A stretch of 64,000 bases of DNA. It comes from Caenorhabditis remanei (lineage: Eukaryota; Nematoda; Chromadorea; Rhabditida; Rhabditidae). The stretch is taken from assembly GCF_010183535.1 (NCBI RefSeq), contig NC_071332.1:3100001-3164000 (forward strand), written 5' to 3'. The stretch's first letter is position 1. Every line of letters begins with the position of its first letter. Positions 31,985 to 43,900 of this stretch are shown piece after piece. The notes beneath the pieces are model-generated. The model had not been told where the DNA came from and did no database searches. It saw only the letters and a program-made list of their open reading frames with translations. A program made the position numbers and the translations under genes.

Positions 31985-33211
31985 TCAAGCAACAATCTTG
32001 GCGTGACGTCTGTGAGCCATAACCTTGCGGTGTTTGACAACATTGGAGCGTGCTGGGCATGGGCAGTAGGCGGCGTCACCTCCTGGTTGTCCATCATTTC
32101 CTGGTGCTCCGGCCTCTCCGTCTTGTCCAGGTTGTCCTGGTTGCCCATCTGGTCCTGGTGCTCCAGCTGGTCCTGGTGCGCCGGCTCCTCCGGATTGTCC
32201 TGGTTGTCCTGGTCCTCCGGCTGGTCCTTGTGGTCCTGGTGCTCCAGCTGGTCCTGGAAGTCCACGACTACGTTGTCCACTGCGTCCGGCGTTTCCTGGT
32301 GCTCCTGGTGCTCCTGGTTGTCCTGGTGCTCCGGCGTCTCCAGCTGGTCCTTGTGGTCCAGCTGGTCCTGGTCCTCCACCGACGGCGTCTTGTCCTGGTG
32401 CTCCCGATGGTCCTTGTGGTCCAGGCGCTCCTGGGGCTCCGGCTGGTCCTGGTGCTCCGGCTGGGCAAGTGATGCATGGTCCATTTCCTCCGGTGAGTCC
32501 GATAGTCACTCCGTTCGCTCCTGGCTTTCCGGCCTCTCCTGGGTGTCCGGCCTCTCCTTGGGCTCCTGGTTGTCCTGGTGGTCCTGGTGGTCCGGCTGGG
32601 CATCCGTTCGATTGGGCACCGCAGTTGCATTGGGCGTTACGCTTGTTGACTCCACGCTTGATTCTTCCGAAGATGTCGGATGGAGATTGCATTGAGTTCC
32701 ATGCTTGTTGCTCGTTCGTCTACAAGATTTGGGAAATGGTTACGGTGGGGGTGGTGGGGGTGGAATCGCGCTATATCGATAAAATGTGAGAATAGTAAAC
32801 GCTCAAAACAGAGAGACGCGGGGGGGGGTCTTCCAGGGGCTTAAGGCGTGCTACGCAACCACGTTGATTCTAAAGCGCTAAGAACGAGAAATATCGCAAA
32901 GACCAGGAGTCCCAGGCAGCCTAGCCGTCTGCGGCTCTCTGAAGCTTTTCCGTTAGAGCATATTTGCTCAGAACTCCAAGGGACGCTACGCGACCGCGCC
33001 GCTTCGATGATTTTCAGCAGGCGGAAGTAGGAATTTCCGAGCTCCTTAAGGATTCCGTAAGAACGCTTCTCACCTTGAACTCAGTCATGGTATCAATGAC
33101 GTCATCATAGAACGAGTTGATATCGTTGAAGATGTATCCGACGGTGAAGAGACACGCGAGAACGGCGACTCCGCTGCCAACCGACGCGATTTGAACCAAT
33201 GTCTTAACCAT
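31985..33211 (-). CDS. Cuticle collagen, minus-strand copy
   Basis: Same structure and length as the plus-strand copy: exons 33211-33074 and 32719-31985, 290 aa. Residues 1-46 are identical as read, and most of the Gly-X-Y region matches. Differences include GVNKR for GINKR near residue 69-73, and GPDGQPGQPGQDGEAG plus an altered basic tail at the C-terminus. RIKR processing site and all Cys clusters are kept. The 354-bp intron is recognisably homologous to the 499-bp intron of its partner but shorter. The two face each other tail to tail 1.8 kb apart. Near-identity in exons with divergent introns and 3' ends suggests conversion or recent inverted duplication. Confidence 0.92.
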
Positions 33212-33252
33212 GACTGATGCCAAGATGTCCTTTCTCCCAAGATTCTTCTTAT

Positions 33253-33259
33253 TTTTATA
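33253..33259 (-). promoter_or_regulatory. TATA box of the second collagen gene
   Basis: TATAAAA on the minus strand lies 42 bp before the start codon, the mirror of the arrangement in the plus-strand copy. Both leaders also share GACATCTTGG or GGCATCTTGG upstream of the ATG. Confidence 0.7.
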
Positions 33260-33639
33260 CTGGGAAAGGTCAAGACCTTGAATCGCCCATCCCCCCATTA
33301 GCGGGAGACGCCGTTCTTTGTCCCTGGTGTAATAATCGAGTAAAGATGGCTTCCGTGTTTCCCTTTTTCCAGTGGAAAGCGCGCCGTTTTTACACTTGAA
33401 TAGTAAGACTGTAAGAAATAAACTTATTTATTTTTTGGTTCCTTATTTGTAAGTAGGTAAAGGGGAAGTGTTTTTGTGTGAAGCTTCAAAGGAATCTGTC
33501 TTGTGTCTTGGAAAGGCTTTTCTGAAAAATATTGTAATTGTTGGACTAGAAACATTATTTTGTTTTATTTCCAATGCATTTTTTCTGGTGGTCCCTAATG
33601 GCTCATCGGAGTCAACGGACTAGACGATTAGAGTAATGA

Positions 33640-33760
33640 AGTTTTTACAACCGCGCTCTACCGAAATTAGGGAAAAATGAAGTTGACAAACGCAGAGAAA
33701 ATGTATTTTTCAAGTGGATTTCGGTGGCGCGCAGTTGCAAATACGGTGCTCCGTTAATAA
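33640..33760. repeat. P1 palindromic element, diverged
   Basis: TTTTTACAACCGCGCTCTAC at the left is loosely mirrored by TCGGTGGCGCGCAGTTGC at the right. The middle ACGCAGAGAAAATG replaces the usual TCTCTGAGTC motif in inverted sense. Confidence 0.55.
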
Positions 33761-33834
33761 GTGGGAACAGTTTAAATCATTCGCCGTATTTATAGTAAAA
33801 AAATTGTTTAATATAGCAAATACTCTCGGAATTT

Positions 33835-34010
33835 GAAGTCCTGGCCTAGGATCCGATAACTCAGCCATCGTGATATTTGACCACGTTATTGGGCACAGCT
33901 GAAATCGAGTGCTACCGTAATATGCCAACAATTATTAAATATTCTTTCAAATATCCCTCCAAAATATTACGGTAGCACTCGTTTCCAGCTGAGTCGAATA
34001 ACGTCATTTT
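33835..34010. other. tRNA-like segment joined to a hairpin
   Basis: On the minus strand GATGGCTGAGTTATCGGATC resembles a tRNA D-arm, followed by a B-box-like ACTTCAAATTCC. To its right ATTACGGTAGCACTCG (about 33963) is the mirror of CGAGTGCTACCGTAAT (about 33908), making a hairpin with AACGTCATTTTGTGG. It may be a short repeat with a tRNA-derived head. Confidence 0.4.
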
Positions 34011-34397
34011 GTGGTTAATTATCAGGATGGCCACCCCTCTTAATTTTAATACATATTTCAATTATATGTCAAAAACTTGATAATCTCAATCATTCGACTA
34101 CAGGTAACCAAAATCATCGAAATGATATGTTATTTTGAGTCTTGTTGAGAGAGAGAAATACGTATTGGGTAGAGTCTAGCCCGTTTTGTGATTTGAAAGG
34201 GTATGTGTGTGTGTGTCTAGGCGGCTTGAGTTTCTGGATAAAACAAATGCAATTGATAGAAATAGAGTTCTACAAGGACAGGAATCAAATCAGTCAAGTT
34301 TGAAAACGTTTTGTGAATAACAAAACTGCAAATTTTTAAAATGATAACCGTAAACTGGCGGGAATTGTTATTCTGAAATGCTTCCTTATTCATGTTA

Positions 34398-34660
34398 ATA
34401 ATTAAATATGAGACTGTAGTGTTCTCACCCATTTTGAAAGTTATGATTCGGAAGCAGGGATCTCGACAAAAATCCTTTTTGTATCGATGTTATAAAAAGT
34501 GCAATATGGATTATAAATCGTATTTTGATTCCTTGGATACTTGGAAGTTGGAATTTCTAGAATATAGGAGGCTGATGAATGACCTATTGCGCTTATATAA
34601 ATCCCTCATATCCAACGAAATCTGATATACAGTACCGCTCAAAAGTATATTAACTTTTTG
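34398..34660. repeat. Uninterrupted copy of a repeat, plus a Tc1-like inverted end
   Basis: GAAAGTTATGATTCGGAAGC and TTTTGATTCCTTGGATACTT are contiguous here, separated by about 80 bp. On the opposite strand near 55690-56260 the same two segments are split by a 448-bp insertion. At 34631 CAGTACCGCTCAAAAGTATA matches the terminal repeat of that insertion. It probably marks a solitary or decayed element end. Confidence 0.6.
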
Positions 34661-34975
34661 TTTTTTGATCATAACTTATCTCAAATAGGTCCGATTGAGC
34701 TGAAACTTTGGGAAAACATTTATTGTAGAGTTTTTAATATATTTACATTCCTGTAAAGTTGACAAAGAGATGTTAAGAAAAGAACTATTATTTATTGAAA
34801 TACCAAAAAACCATTCGTTTGTACATATTATTCATTTTACATTCCTAAATTTTGGCACTTTTTCAATTAATTCGAATAAAAAATTCAAAGAGATCAAATT
34901 TAGATTCTCAAAAACCCGATAACCCAGAAGTTTGCACCCATTGCTTATAATAAATAAGGAAATTCAAATAAAAAA

Positions 34976-37900
34976 TCAGACATGCGCCTGTTTATTACTA
35001 AAATGATGGCGCGTCGAGTTGCGACCGAACAGGATCGATTTGAAAGCACGACGGAATTCTGTGTTGAAGATTGTGTAGATGATGGGATTCATGAATGAGT
35101 TCATATAGCCGATCCATGTACAGTAGAAGAACAGGTCGTAGCCAACCTGGAAATAAGAGAAGCTTGAAAACGTGTATAGAACTACAAGGGCTAAGATCTC
35201 TAGACAGCATACTAGCAAACCGGGCAGGCGCGTAATTCGTTTGAAACACAGTATTATGTGCTTAAAAATATAGCAAAATTTAGATCTTGGCGTGTTCTAT
35301 ATCCATGACCTATTATGGACCGTGTGGCGAATCGTTAGGTGGGGAAAAAGTGCAAAAAACACGAAAATGATCAAAAAGCCATTTAAGCCCCTCACATTAA
35401 CGAATAGCAATCCGGCCCCGTGTTACATCAGATTTGCAAAATTCGGGGTCGGACCGGATTTGAAATTTTTGAGCTTTTTTCTCTACAACTTTTTTTGTAA
35501 ATTTTTTAAAAAATCTTTGAAACCTACAAAAAATGAATCTTGAAAAAGGTTTTCTTCCTAAAAATCGGGCGGGAATAATTTTTTCGAAAAAAATCTTATT
35601 CGTTATTTGGTCAAATAATCAATGTAACCTCTCAAACAACCCCTGTTCTGTAAATGTGTCCTACTATGGCTAGTCCGTAATATGCCTCGATCCGGGAAAA
35701 AATTCCGAAAAACGCGAAAATTATCATAAAGCCATTCTAGTCCGCCCCGCGGTACTTTAACTAGTCATCCAGCCCTAGTAAGATATAACAAAATGTAGAA
35801 CTCGCTGAGATCTACATTTTGGTATATTTTTCAGCTCATAAAACTCAGTTTGAAGCGAGTTACGTGCCGGCCCGTTTCGGCCCGGTTGACAAGTATAGTA
35901 TCCTATCACAATTGGAGTTCAAAACGCCAACTACTACAGCTCCACATACCCTCCCTTACCTGACACGAATCCTTATTGAGCAAAATGCACACCGCATTCA
36001 ATATATTGATAACGAAGAACGGCACCCAGCACACCAGAAACACGCCGACCACAACGCCCAACGTCTTCGTCGCTCGTTTCTCTTTCCGCTGCGCTTTTGA
36101 CACCTGAAACTAAGTCCCCTTTTTGTCAAAATCGCATTTATTAAGATTCAAAATACCTTCCTCTTCAAACTATGCTCATGTTTGATTGCCCTCTTCACCA
36201 ACTTCACCGCAATCCCATTTCGACTGCTCTTTTTTGAGCTCTTCGTCGAGTCGACGGATCTCAAGCTGCCGGCGCGTGTTTTTGACGAGCATGTAGTGCC
36301 AATTGAATCCATGCGTTGAAGGTCAAGATCTGCATATAATAGAGCGTGAGTTAAGTGGTTGACGTAATAGGCTCCTCCCACTTTTACAGATTTGAAGAGG
36401 CGCAGAGAAACAAGAGTGTCTGACTTCTCTGCGTTTCCCATTCTCCCTGTTTCAGCATTAAATCTTTAAAAGCGCGCATATCTTGGAAGCAATCAAAAAA
36501 TTCACAAGACAATGTAAAAATAAAAAAGATCTAGACATACTGTGCCTAGGTGTAACAATTTTCAAAGAAATTTGAAAAAAATTGACTGATTTTAAAACGT
36601 TGCTACGAACTCAGTTTTTGCCCGACTAAAATTATTTTATATGCATCTTGTAGCCCTCATTTAGCCCATTATTTTTGTAATTGAGACCTTTTTGATAGTT
36701 ATTCACGTTTTTGAGATATGAAGGCTCAAAGTTTGCAGCTTCCCACAGTCGAAGGGGGGAGACGCAGACAGTCAGACACTCTCGCTTCTCTTCGTCTCTC
36801 ACTATAAGTTGCAAACTTCAAAGACGCATCTCAGGAACATGAATAGCAATCAAAAAGTTGTGAACTACAAAAATGAAGCGCTCCACTTCATCTATAAGAA
36901 AAATGTAAAGTTGTGTAGGTAGGACAGCAACTCTTACAAAAAAGTCATTTTTGAGGTTTTTCTACAGGAAAGGGATCTACACTAAAAACTGGCTATCATG
37001 CGTCTTTATCTTGCCACAATTGAGAAAGGAGGAGACGCAGACAGTCAGACACTCTCGCTTCTCTGTGTCTCTTTGATGCTCTCTATCCCTAAGCCGCAAA
37101 CTTCAAAGACGCATATCTCAGGAACATGAATAGCTATCAAAAAGTTGTGAACTACAAAAATGAAGCACTTAATTTGATCTATCCGAAAATTACAAGTTCA
37201 AAAATTTTCAAGTTTTCAACTTTTGTTTTCCCCAAAACTAACATTTCGACTTACTCGGTAAGCTTGGCCTAGTCAAAATCTGAATCGCGAGTGGAGGATC
37301 CGCTTGTGACACCCGTCTACTCGACTCGACACTGCACCCCTTCAGATTATTCAACGCATTTCCCTCCATCTCTCGGACCGTCAACGCGAAACTGACAGTT
37401 GGTTGCATCATACTCCCTTCTTTAGTCTCAGCGAGCACATCTTCCAGAACTGTCTCAGTGATCAACGCGGGGTAGTTGGCGATCTCATCGGGGTCGCCAA
37501 GTAGCTCGGCACCTGAAACATCACTCAGTTGTTGATCAAAATTCTACAAATGTCTCACTATTCGCCGTCGTACTTCTGCTAAGCGTCGTCGTCGGAAGGT
37601 AGTCGATGTCTCGTGACGCTGAGATAGTTTCAGTCTCAGTCTGCGAATTGGGGGTGGGGCGGATTGGCATGGAGACGCGACGGTATTCTTTAGGGGACTC
37701 TGTGATAGGGTTAGCGAGAATCATTGAGTGCTTCTTCATATCCGATTTATCCCTTCGGAATAGTCGAGGGGATCTTCTGGAGATGGTGCGGATGATAGAT
37801 GGGATCAGGGCTTCGTCGGGTTGTTGGTTGGTTCTAAACAAATATTTGTATTTAAAAAAGTAAACTACAGGTACTTACATTGATGCCGATCTGGAATTGC

Positions 37901-40900
37901 TCCTCGAATTACTTCTATTCACTTTCACTATTTTCCGATGATGCTTCGTGGAATAGTTTCGCGAGAGGTTTCTGAATCGTTTCTGGCCTTTGATGGTATA
38001 GTTCCTCCCATCGCCTGATGAAGTTTGGGAGGAGGTTGGTTGCGAGTCGTCTCCATAGGAGGAGCGTCTGGAAATCAGTCAGGATGAGTTAAATCTTTTT
38101 TGGCGGTTTTGAGGAAGTTCAAATGCCTGCCATCCCGTCAGATGAAGTTTTACTTTTTTGGTTTTATGATTTTCTTATAGATAAAGTCTAGCGCTTCATT
38201 TTTCTAATTGATAATTTTTTGATAGCTCCTCACGCTTTTGAGTTATGCGCCTTTAAAGCCGGGCGCTTATGGTGACGAGAGGAAGAGAGTGGGGAGACGC
38301 AGAGAAGAGAGAGTGTTTGCCTTCTCTGCGTCTCCTCTCTCTCTCCTCAATTGTGGAATAATGGCGCATGGTAACTACTTTTTAGTGTAGATTTCCCTTT
38401 ACTGCAGAAAAACTCTTATAGATCTTATAGACAAAACTTCGATTTTTCGCTATTTTTCTACTCTTCCCTTAAAAATTTCCGAACTTTGACTATCCGTAAC
38501 TTCCGAAGCAATCTCCCTACCGCTTCAATTTGTACATTGTCTTGTAGATCAAACTTAGACCATTATTTTTGTAGTTGAGACCTTCTTGATAGCTATTCTC
38601 GTTTTTGAGTTACGCTCCTTCAAAGATAGGCGTCTCTAGTGGCGAGACGCAGAGAAACTAGAGTGTCTGCCTTCTCTTTGTCTCTCCCACTTTCTCCCTC
38701 TCGCCGTAGCTTTAAAGGCGCATATCTCAAAAACGTCAAGAGCTATCAAAAAGTGGTCAACTACAAAAATGTAGATCAAAACTAGGCCCACAATTTTGTA
38801 GTTGACAGTTTTATAATATCTGCTCTGCTCACCTCGATATCGTCGTGCAATTCTCCGACACAAAATCATTCGTTATCACATTCACATTTTCCGATAATGA
38901 CTCTATACTGGATCTTGGCGTCGAGCTATTCCCAAACTCTCGTTCATCTGAAAATCAAATTTTTAGAATTGATAAAAAAAACTAAAATGTTCATGCCGAA
39001 CGCAAATCCCAAGCAGTTGTTTTATTGTTTCTTGCTGTTTAAAAACACATGCCCGCTTCAACTCATTAATTTTCGAAAAGTTTTGATCTACATACTTTTT
39101 TCATGCTCTTTTTTTCAAACGTCATGCATAGTGTAGGGTGATAGTGTGAGAAGAAGCAAGAACAGAGAGTGGGTGTAGTGAAGGTGCTTCACAGATAGAC
39201 AGTGCGGAATCGACATACTGAGAAGAAGTGGTGGCTGAGGAGAAGAAGGAGCATCTTCAGTAGTAGTTGCACGAGCAGAAGAGGGGACGGAAGTTTTGAA
39301 GAAGGCGGGCATGCCGACGGTCGACGCGGTCGGAGCTGGCGCACCACCCACAGACGCCGCGTTTATAATCCGACGCAGCATGGACGTGGTGCGCGGTGCC
39401 GACGCCTCGACAACGCCCTGACCACTATCCGCGTGATAGTCGTCGTCGACGTCGTCGTCGCCATCGTCACCGTCGTCACCGCACAAGTCCATGTCCATGA
39501 GCTCCTCGTCCTCCCACTCCTCTTCACCTGCGAGTTCAATGGCACGACGGTGTCGCTCGAATTGACGCATCCGGCGGGTCATCGACGGGAGAGCGGCCAT
39601 CATCACGTTCACGACTGGAACACGTTCGTGGAGGGGAACATGGGGGGAGGCGGGGCGTGTTTGTGGTAATAAGGGTAAGGTTTAACTTATTTTTGAATAA
39701 TCTATGGATCTTAAGGGATTTATTGGGAAAAGTTTGGTAGCCAACTGAAATGTTTTTTGGATGGAAAAATTATGATTTTTTTCAAATCAGTTTTTATATG
39801 TATCAGGTCGGCACAGTTCTTTCAACTGCGCTCCACTGAAATTCCCTTGAAAAATGTCTCTTTTTCTCTGAGTCTCTCGATTTCGGTAGAGCGCGGTTAT
39901 AAGAAGCGTGCCGTGCTAATAGAAGAAGTAAAAGTCTCGCGGTACAGTAAGCTACAATATGGTTACGGTAAGCGGTAAGCTCTGCTGAAAAGTTTTAATT
40001 TTGACACTAGAGCGCAATAACATTATTTTCATAGAAAATTTGGTGACCAACTTTGAGAGCTTGTAACTTTTCCAATTTTTATCCAAATTTTTCAATTTTT
40101 TTATTTTTCTTGTAGATCCAATCTAGACCTACATTTTTGCTGTTGACAACTTTTTGATAGCTATTCACGCCTTCGAGATACACGTCTTTAAAGATAAACG
40201 GCAAGAGGGAGACGCAGAGAAGCGAGAGTGTCTGCTTTCTCTGCGTCTCGCCCCCTCCTCCTAGGAAAGCTGCAAACTTTAAAGACGCGTATCTCAAAAA
40301 CGTGAGTAGTTATCAAAAAGTTGTCAACTACAAAAATGTAGCCCAATTTTTGATTTACAAGTAACACTAAAAATACAAAAAATTGGTCGATTAGAAAAAA
40401 AGATACAGGTTTTCAAATGTTGAATTTAAAAAAAAACTTAAACATCTAGAAGAAAAAACCACGAATCCACACAGTTTTTCTAATCAATAAAGTCTTTGGT
40501 ATATAAAAATCGGGATCCTTAGGAAAATTTATTCTAAAATTATCCATAAGCAAAAAAAAAACTAACCTGGTCCTGCAACAATCCTGCCCGCTGCCTCTTC
40601 ATCTACCTGCTCGTCTCCAGTGTCTGGTCTCATGCTGAAACAAAAATTGCTATTAAACCAAATTTCGAAAAAAAGATTTCAGAATCTTACGTTAACCCAT
40701 GAGCGATGGTATTCTTCTCCCGTCGCATTTTCGCCGCCTTCTCTCGTTTTTTCAGTGCAATTATGATACGGATATAGACGAAAAGGACTAGAAAACAGGG
40801 GATTACAAACGAGATCATAGAACTGAGAATAGAAAATTCCGCGTTATAAAAACGACATTCGTAGGGGTTGGCGTCGGGTGGCCGGACGTTTACACCTGCA

Positions 40901-43900
40901 ACACAAATCAATCGATAATTATTTTGTTTGATCTACTCACCAAACACCATCGGACTAGCGAGGGTAAGACTAACTAGCCAAATGACTGCAATTAAATACC
41001 AGACTCGTTTCACATTTTGAGACTGACGAGAATATTGGATAGGGAGGGATACTGCGCGGTATCTGAAAAAGAAAAAGAAAATTTGAAGTATTTTGGGGGA
41101 GGGGTACTGTAACTGCTTACCGATCGAATGATATCACGGCTAGCAACAAAATCGAGGCTGTACTACAACACACATCTGAAGCCATGTAGACGTCGCACAT
41201 CAAATTTCCGAGATACCAGTCGCCGTTTGTTACCTGAAATAGAAAATTGCATTTTTTTTAACACTTTTTCTTGAAAAATTCTCAAACTTTGACTCTATGT
41301 AACTTTCCGAGAACGTTTTACAACGCTTAGATTTCTGAATTTTTTTGTAGATCAAAAATAGGCCTTCATTTTTGTAGTTGACAACTTTTTGATAGCGATT
41401 CATGTTTCAAGATGCAAACGGTCAAAGTTTATTACCTGTAGAAGAGACGCAGAGAAACGAGACACTCTCGTTTCTCTGCGTCTTCCCCTTTCGTTGTTTC
41501 AAGTATCAATCTTGCGCGTATCTCAAAAGCGTAAATCGCTATCAAAAAGTTGTCAACTGAGAAAATAGAGAACAATCTTTGATCTACACGCTGGTCTTAA
41601 AATTTCAAATATTGAATAAAAACTTAAAAAGTTACAACCTCTCAAAATTGGCCATTTTTTCACTGAAGTTCATTTTTTTTGTCTGTAATTTCCGATTTCC
41701 AAGTTTTGTATTTCATAGAATTCAAAAATTTCAAAATGTGGCAGTTTGCGTGCTCGGCACCGTAGACGCAGAAACGCAGAGAAATCAGACACTCTCGTTT
41801 CTCTGCGTCTCCCACCTCTCTCTCCCTCTCGTTGTTTCAGATACCTATCTTAGAAGGTGTGTATCTCAAAAGCGTGAATCGCTATCAAAAAGTTGTCAAC
41901 TACAAAAATGAAGAGCTAGGTTTGATCTACCAGAAAAACATAATTTTAAAAAATTCGGATAAAATTTGAAAAAGCCGTGAGTGTTCAAAGTTTGAATACC
42001 CATTTTCCCAAATTTTCTTTTTCTTTGAAATTTCTTGTTAAAACATTTTTTTTTCAGATTTGACATTCCCTCACTCTAATGGGCGGTCTGTGCCTGCCTC
42101 TGCCTCACCAAACATTCTCTGATCCCCTCTTTCCATTTTTAATCAACTTGAAATTCTCCTTCTCACACGTGTGGGGTGGATCTCTTAGAAGGCGCAAAGA
42201 AGCAATAAATAAAAGTGTGCGTATCCATCCAATTTGACACTTCTCCCCCATCCCCTCCCTTCCACGCCACCCATCCATCATCACGCGTTTTCTCTCAATA
42301 CCAGAACATGCAAAAAAAATGGAAAAAAACCTAATCCAAGGAGGGAACAAAGAAGTACACATTCTGTCAGTCAATCGAGTTATGTGATAGCTGTCAAGGG
42401 ATTACAAAGTGTCCCACTTTTCCCCCTTTTTTTGCATATTTCATTTTCAAAACTTTCGTATAGTACATATGCATGGTTACCGACGAGATTTACGACGTGG
42501 CAACCAGAGAATCCCGAGACTCAAAAAAGAGAGAGAGAAAAAAGAGACACTCAACAAATTACTGCTTGATCGCTGATGTCTCTGTGCTTGTTAGGCATGG
42601 GACACGTCACTTCAGGAAAAGGGTTGTGAGGAGTGGTAGTAGGCACTCAAAAAGAAAAAACCCCTTCTTCCAAGATAATTGATCACTTACATATACATAC
42701 ACCGCGTATGGCATAACTATGATGGCGACCAAAAGATCCGCTACCGCCAAGCCGAGGATCAGGAAGTTGATGGCGGATTGGAGGGCGCGGTAGCGGAGCA
42801 CTGATATTATTACCTGGAAAGAAAAGAAGATAATTGGGGAAGTTGGTAATTAGAGGTTATTGGGTTAGGCTGCATCGGTTGAACCCTAATTATGCAAATT
42901 TCGAACAATAGGGTCTCGGAGGCCGACTCTCACAGAGGATCGGGCTTAAATTCAACCTAGCTTTGGGTTTTTGGCCATATCTCAGTTTACTGTGATGTTA
43001 TCAAAATTTTAGTTATGTTTTCAAAAACCTTGGAAAATTTTGAGTCTATGAAACCCGTTCCAGAGTGTGTATAGGTTCATTGATCCGACTCCACCTGATA
43101 TTTTGGGCCATATCTCATTATGGCCTAATGTTATTAAAAAATTATCTAAATAATTGAAATCCTCGTAAAATTTCAAACTACCAATATCCCATTTTTGTGA
43201 ATTTTGACTTTTACTACCTGGGTCGCCGAATGGTTTCAATAAAGTCTACCACCGGTTCGACCTAGCATAGTGTTTGTGGTCATATCTCAGTTTATTGACG
43301 TGTTATCAAAAAACAAATAGCGTACTCAAAATCCTTACAAAAAACTAATTCCAGTGAATGTAATTTAAATCAATTTAGAACAAAAATTGGCTCTCTGGCT
43401 AAGTGTTTCAAACAAGGGTAGTTTTATCCAGACTTCAATTGGCCGCTACGTTTTGGGATCAAATTTCTATTTGTTATGTAGCTAGTTTAAATTTAATAAC
43501 AAATTCAAAATTCTCATAAAATTCTGCACCGATTGAACCAAAATTATGTCAATTTTGAGAAATAGTGTCTCAGAGGCGAGGGGTTTTCAGCCTAGCTCCA
43601 AGTTTTTGGTGATATCTCGGAATGTCTTTTTCCAAATTAAAATCTGATTATATATTCTAAATCCTTATAAAATTATTCATGAAATGAAGATTTAATTTGT
43701 TAATTTTGGGTCAGGATGGCCCAACGGTTTTATCGAAAACTTTGTAGTCACGAGATCGGATCTATATATTTGGTCACAACTCTATTTTTCGTGAATCAAT
43801 TTAAAATTTGAATACATATCTAGAATCCTCACAAAATTCCGCATTGATTGAACCCTAATTATGCCAATTTTGAATAGCAGGGTCTCAAAGGCGGACTCTC

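Noticed and set aside
39202..39669. Plus-strand Arg-rich frame opposite dop-2 exon 7
   Set aside because: It is the complement of Asp/Glu codons in a splice-linked receptor exon.
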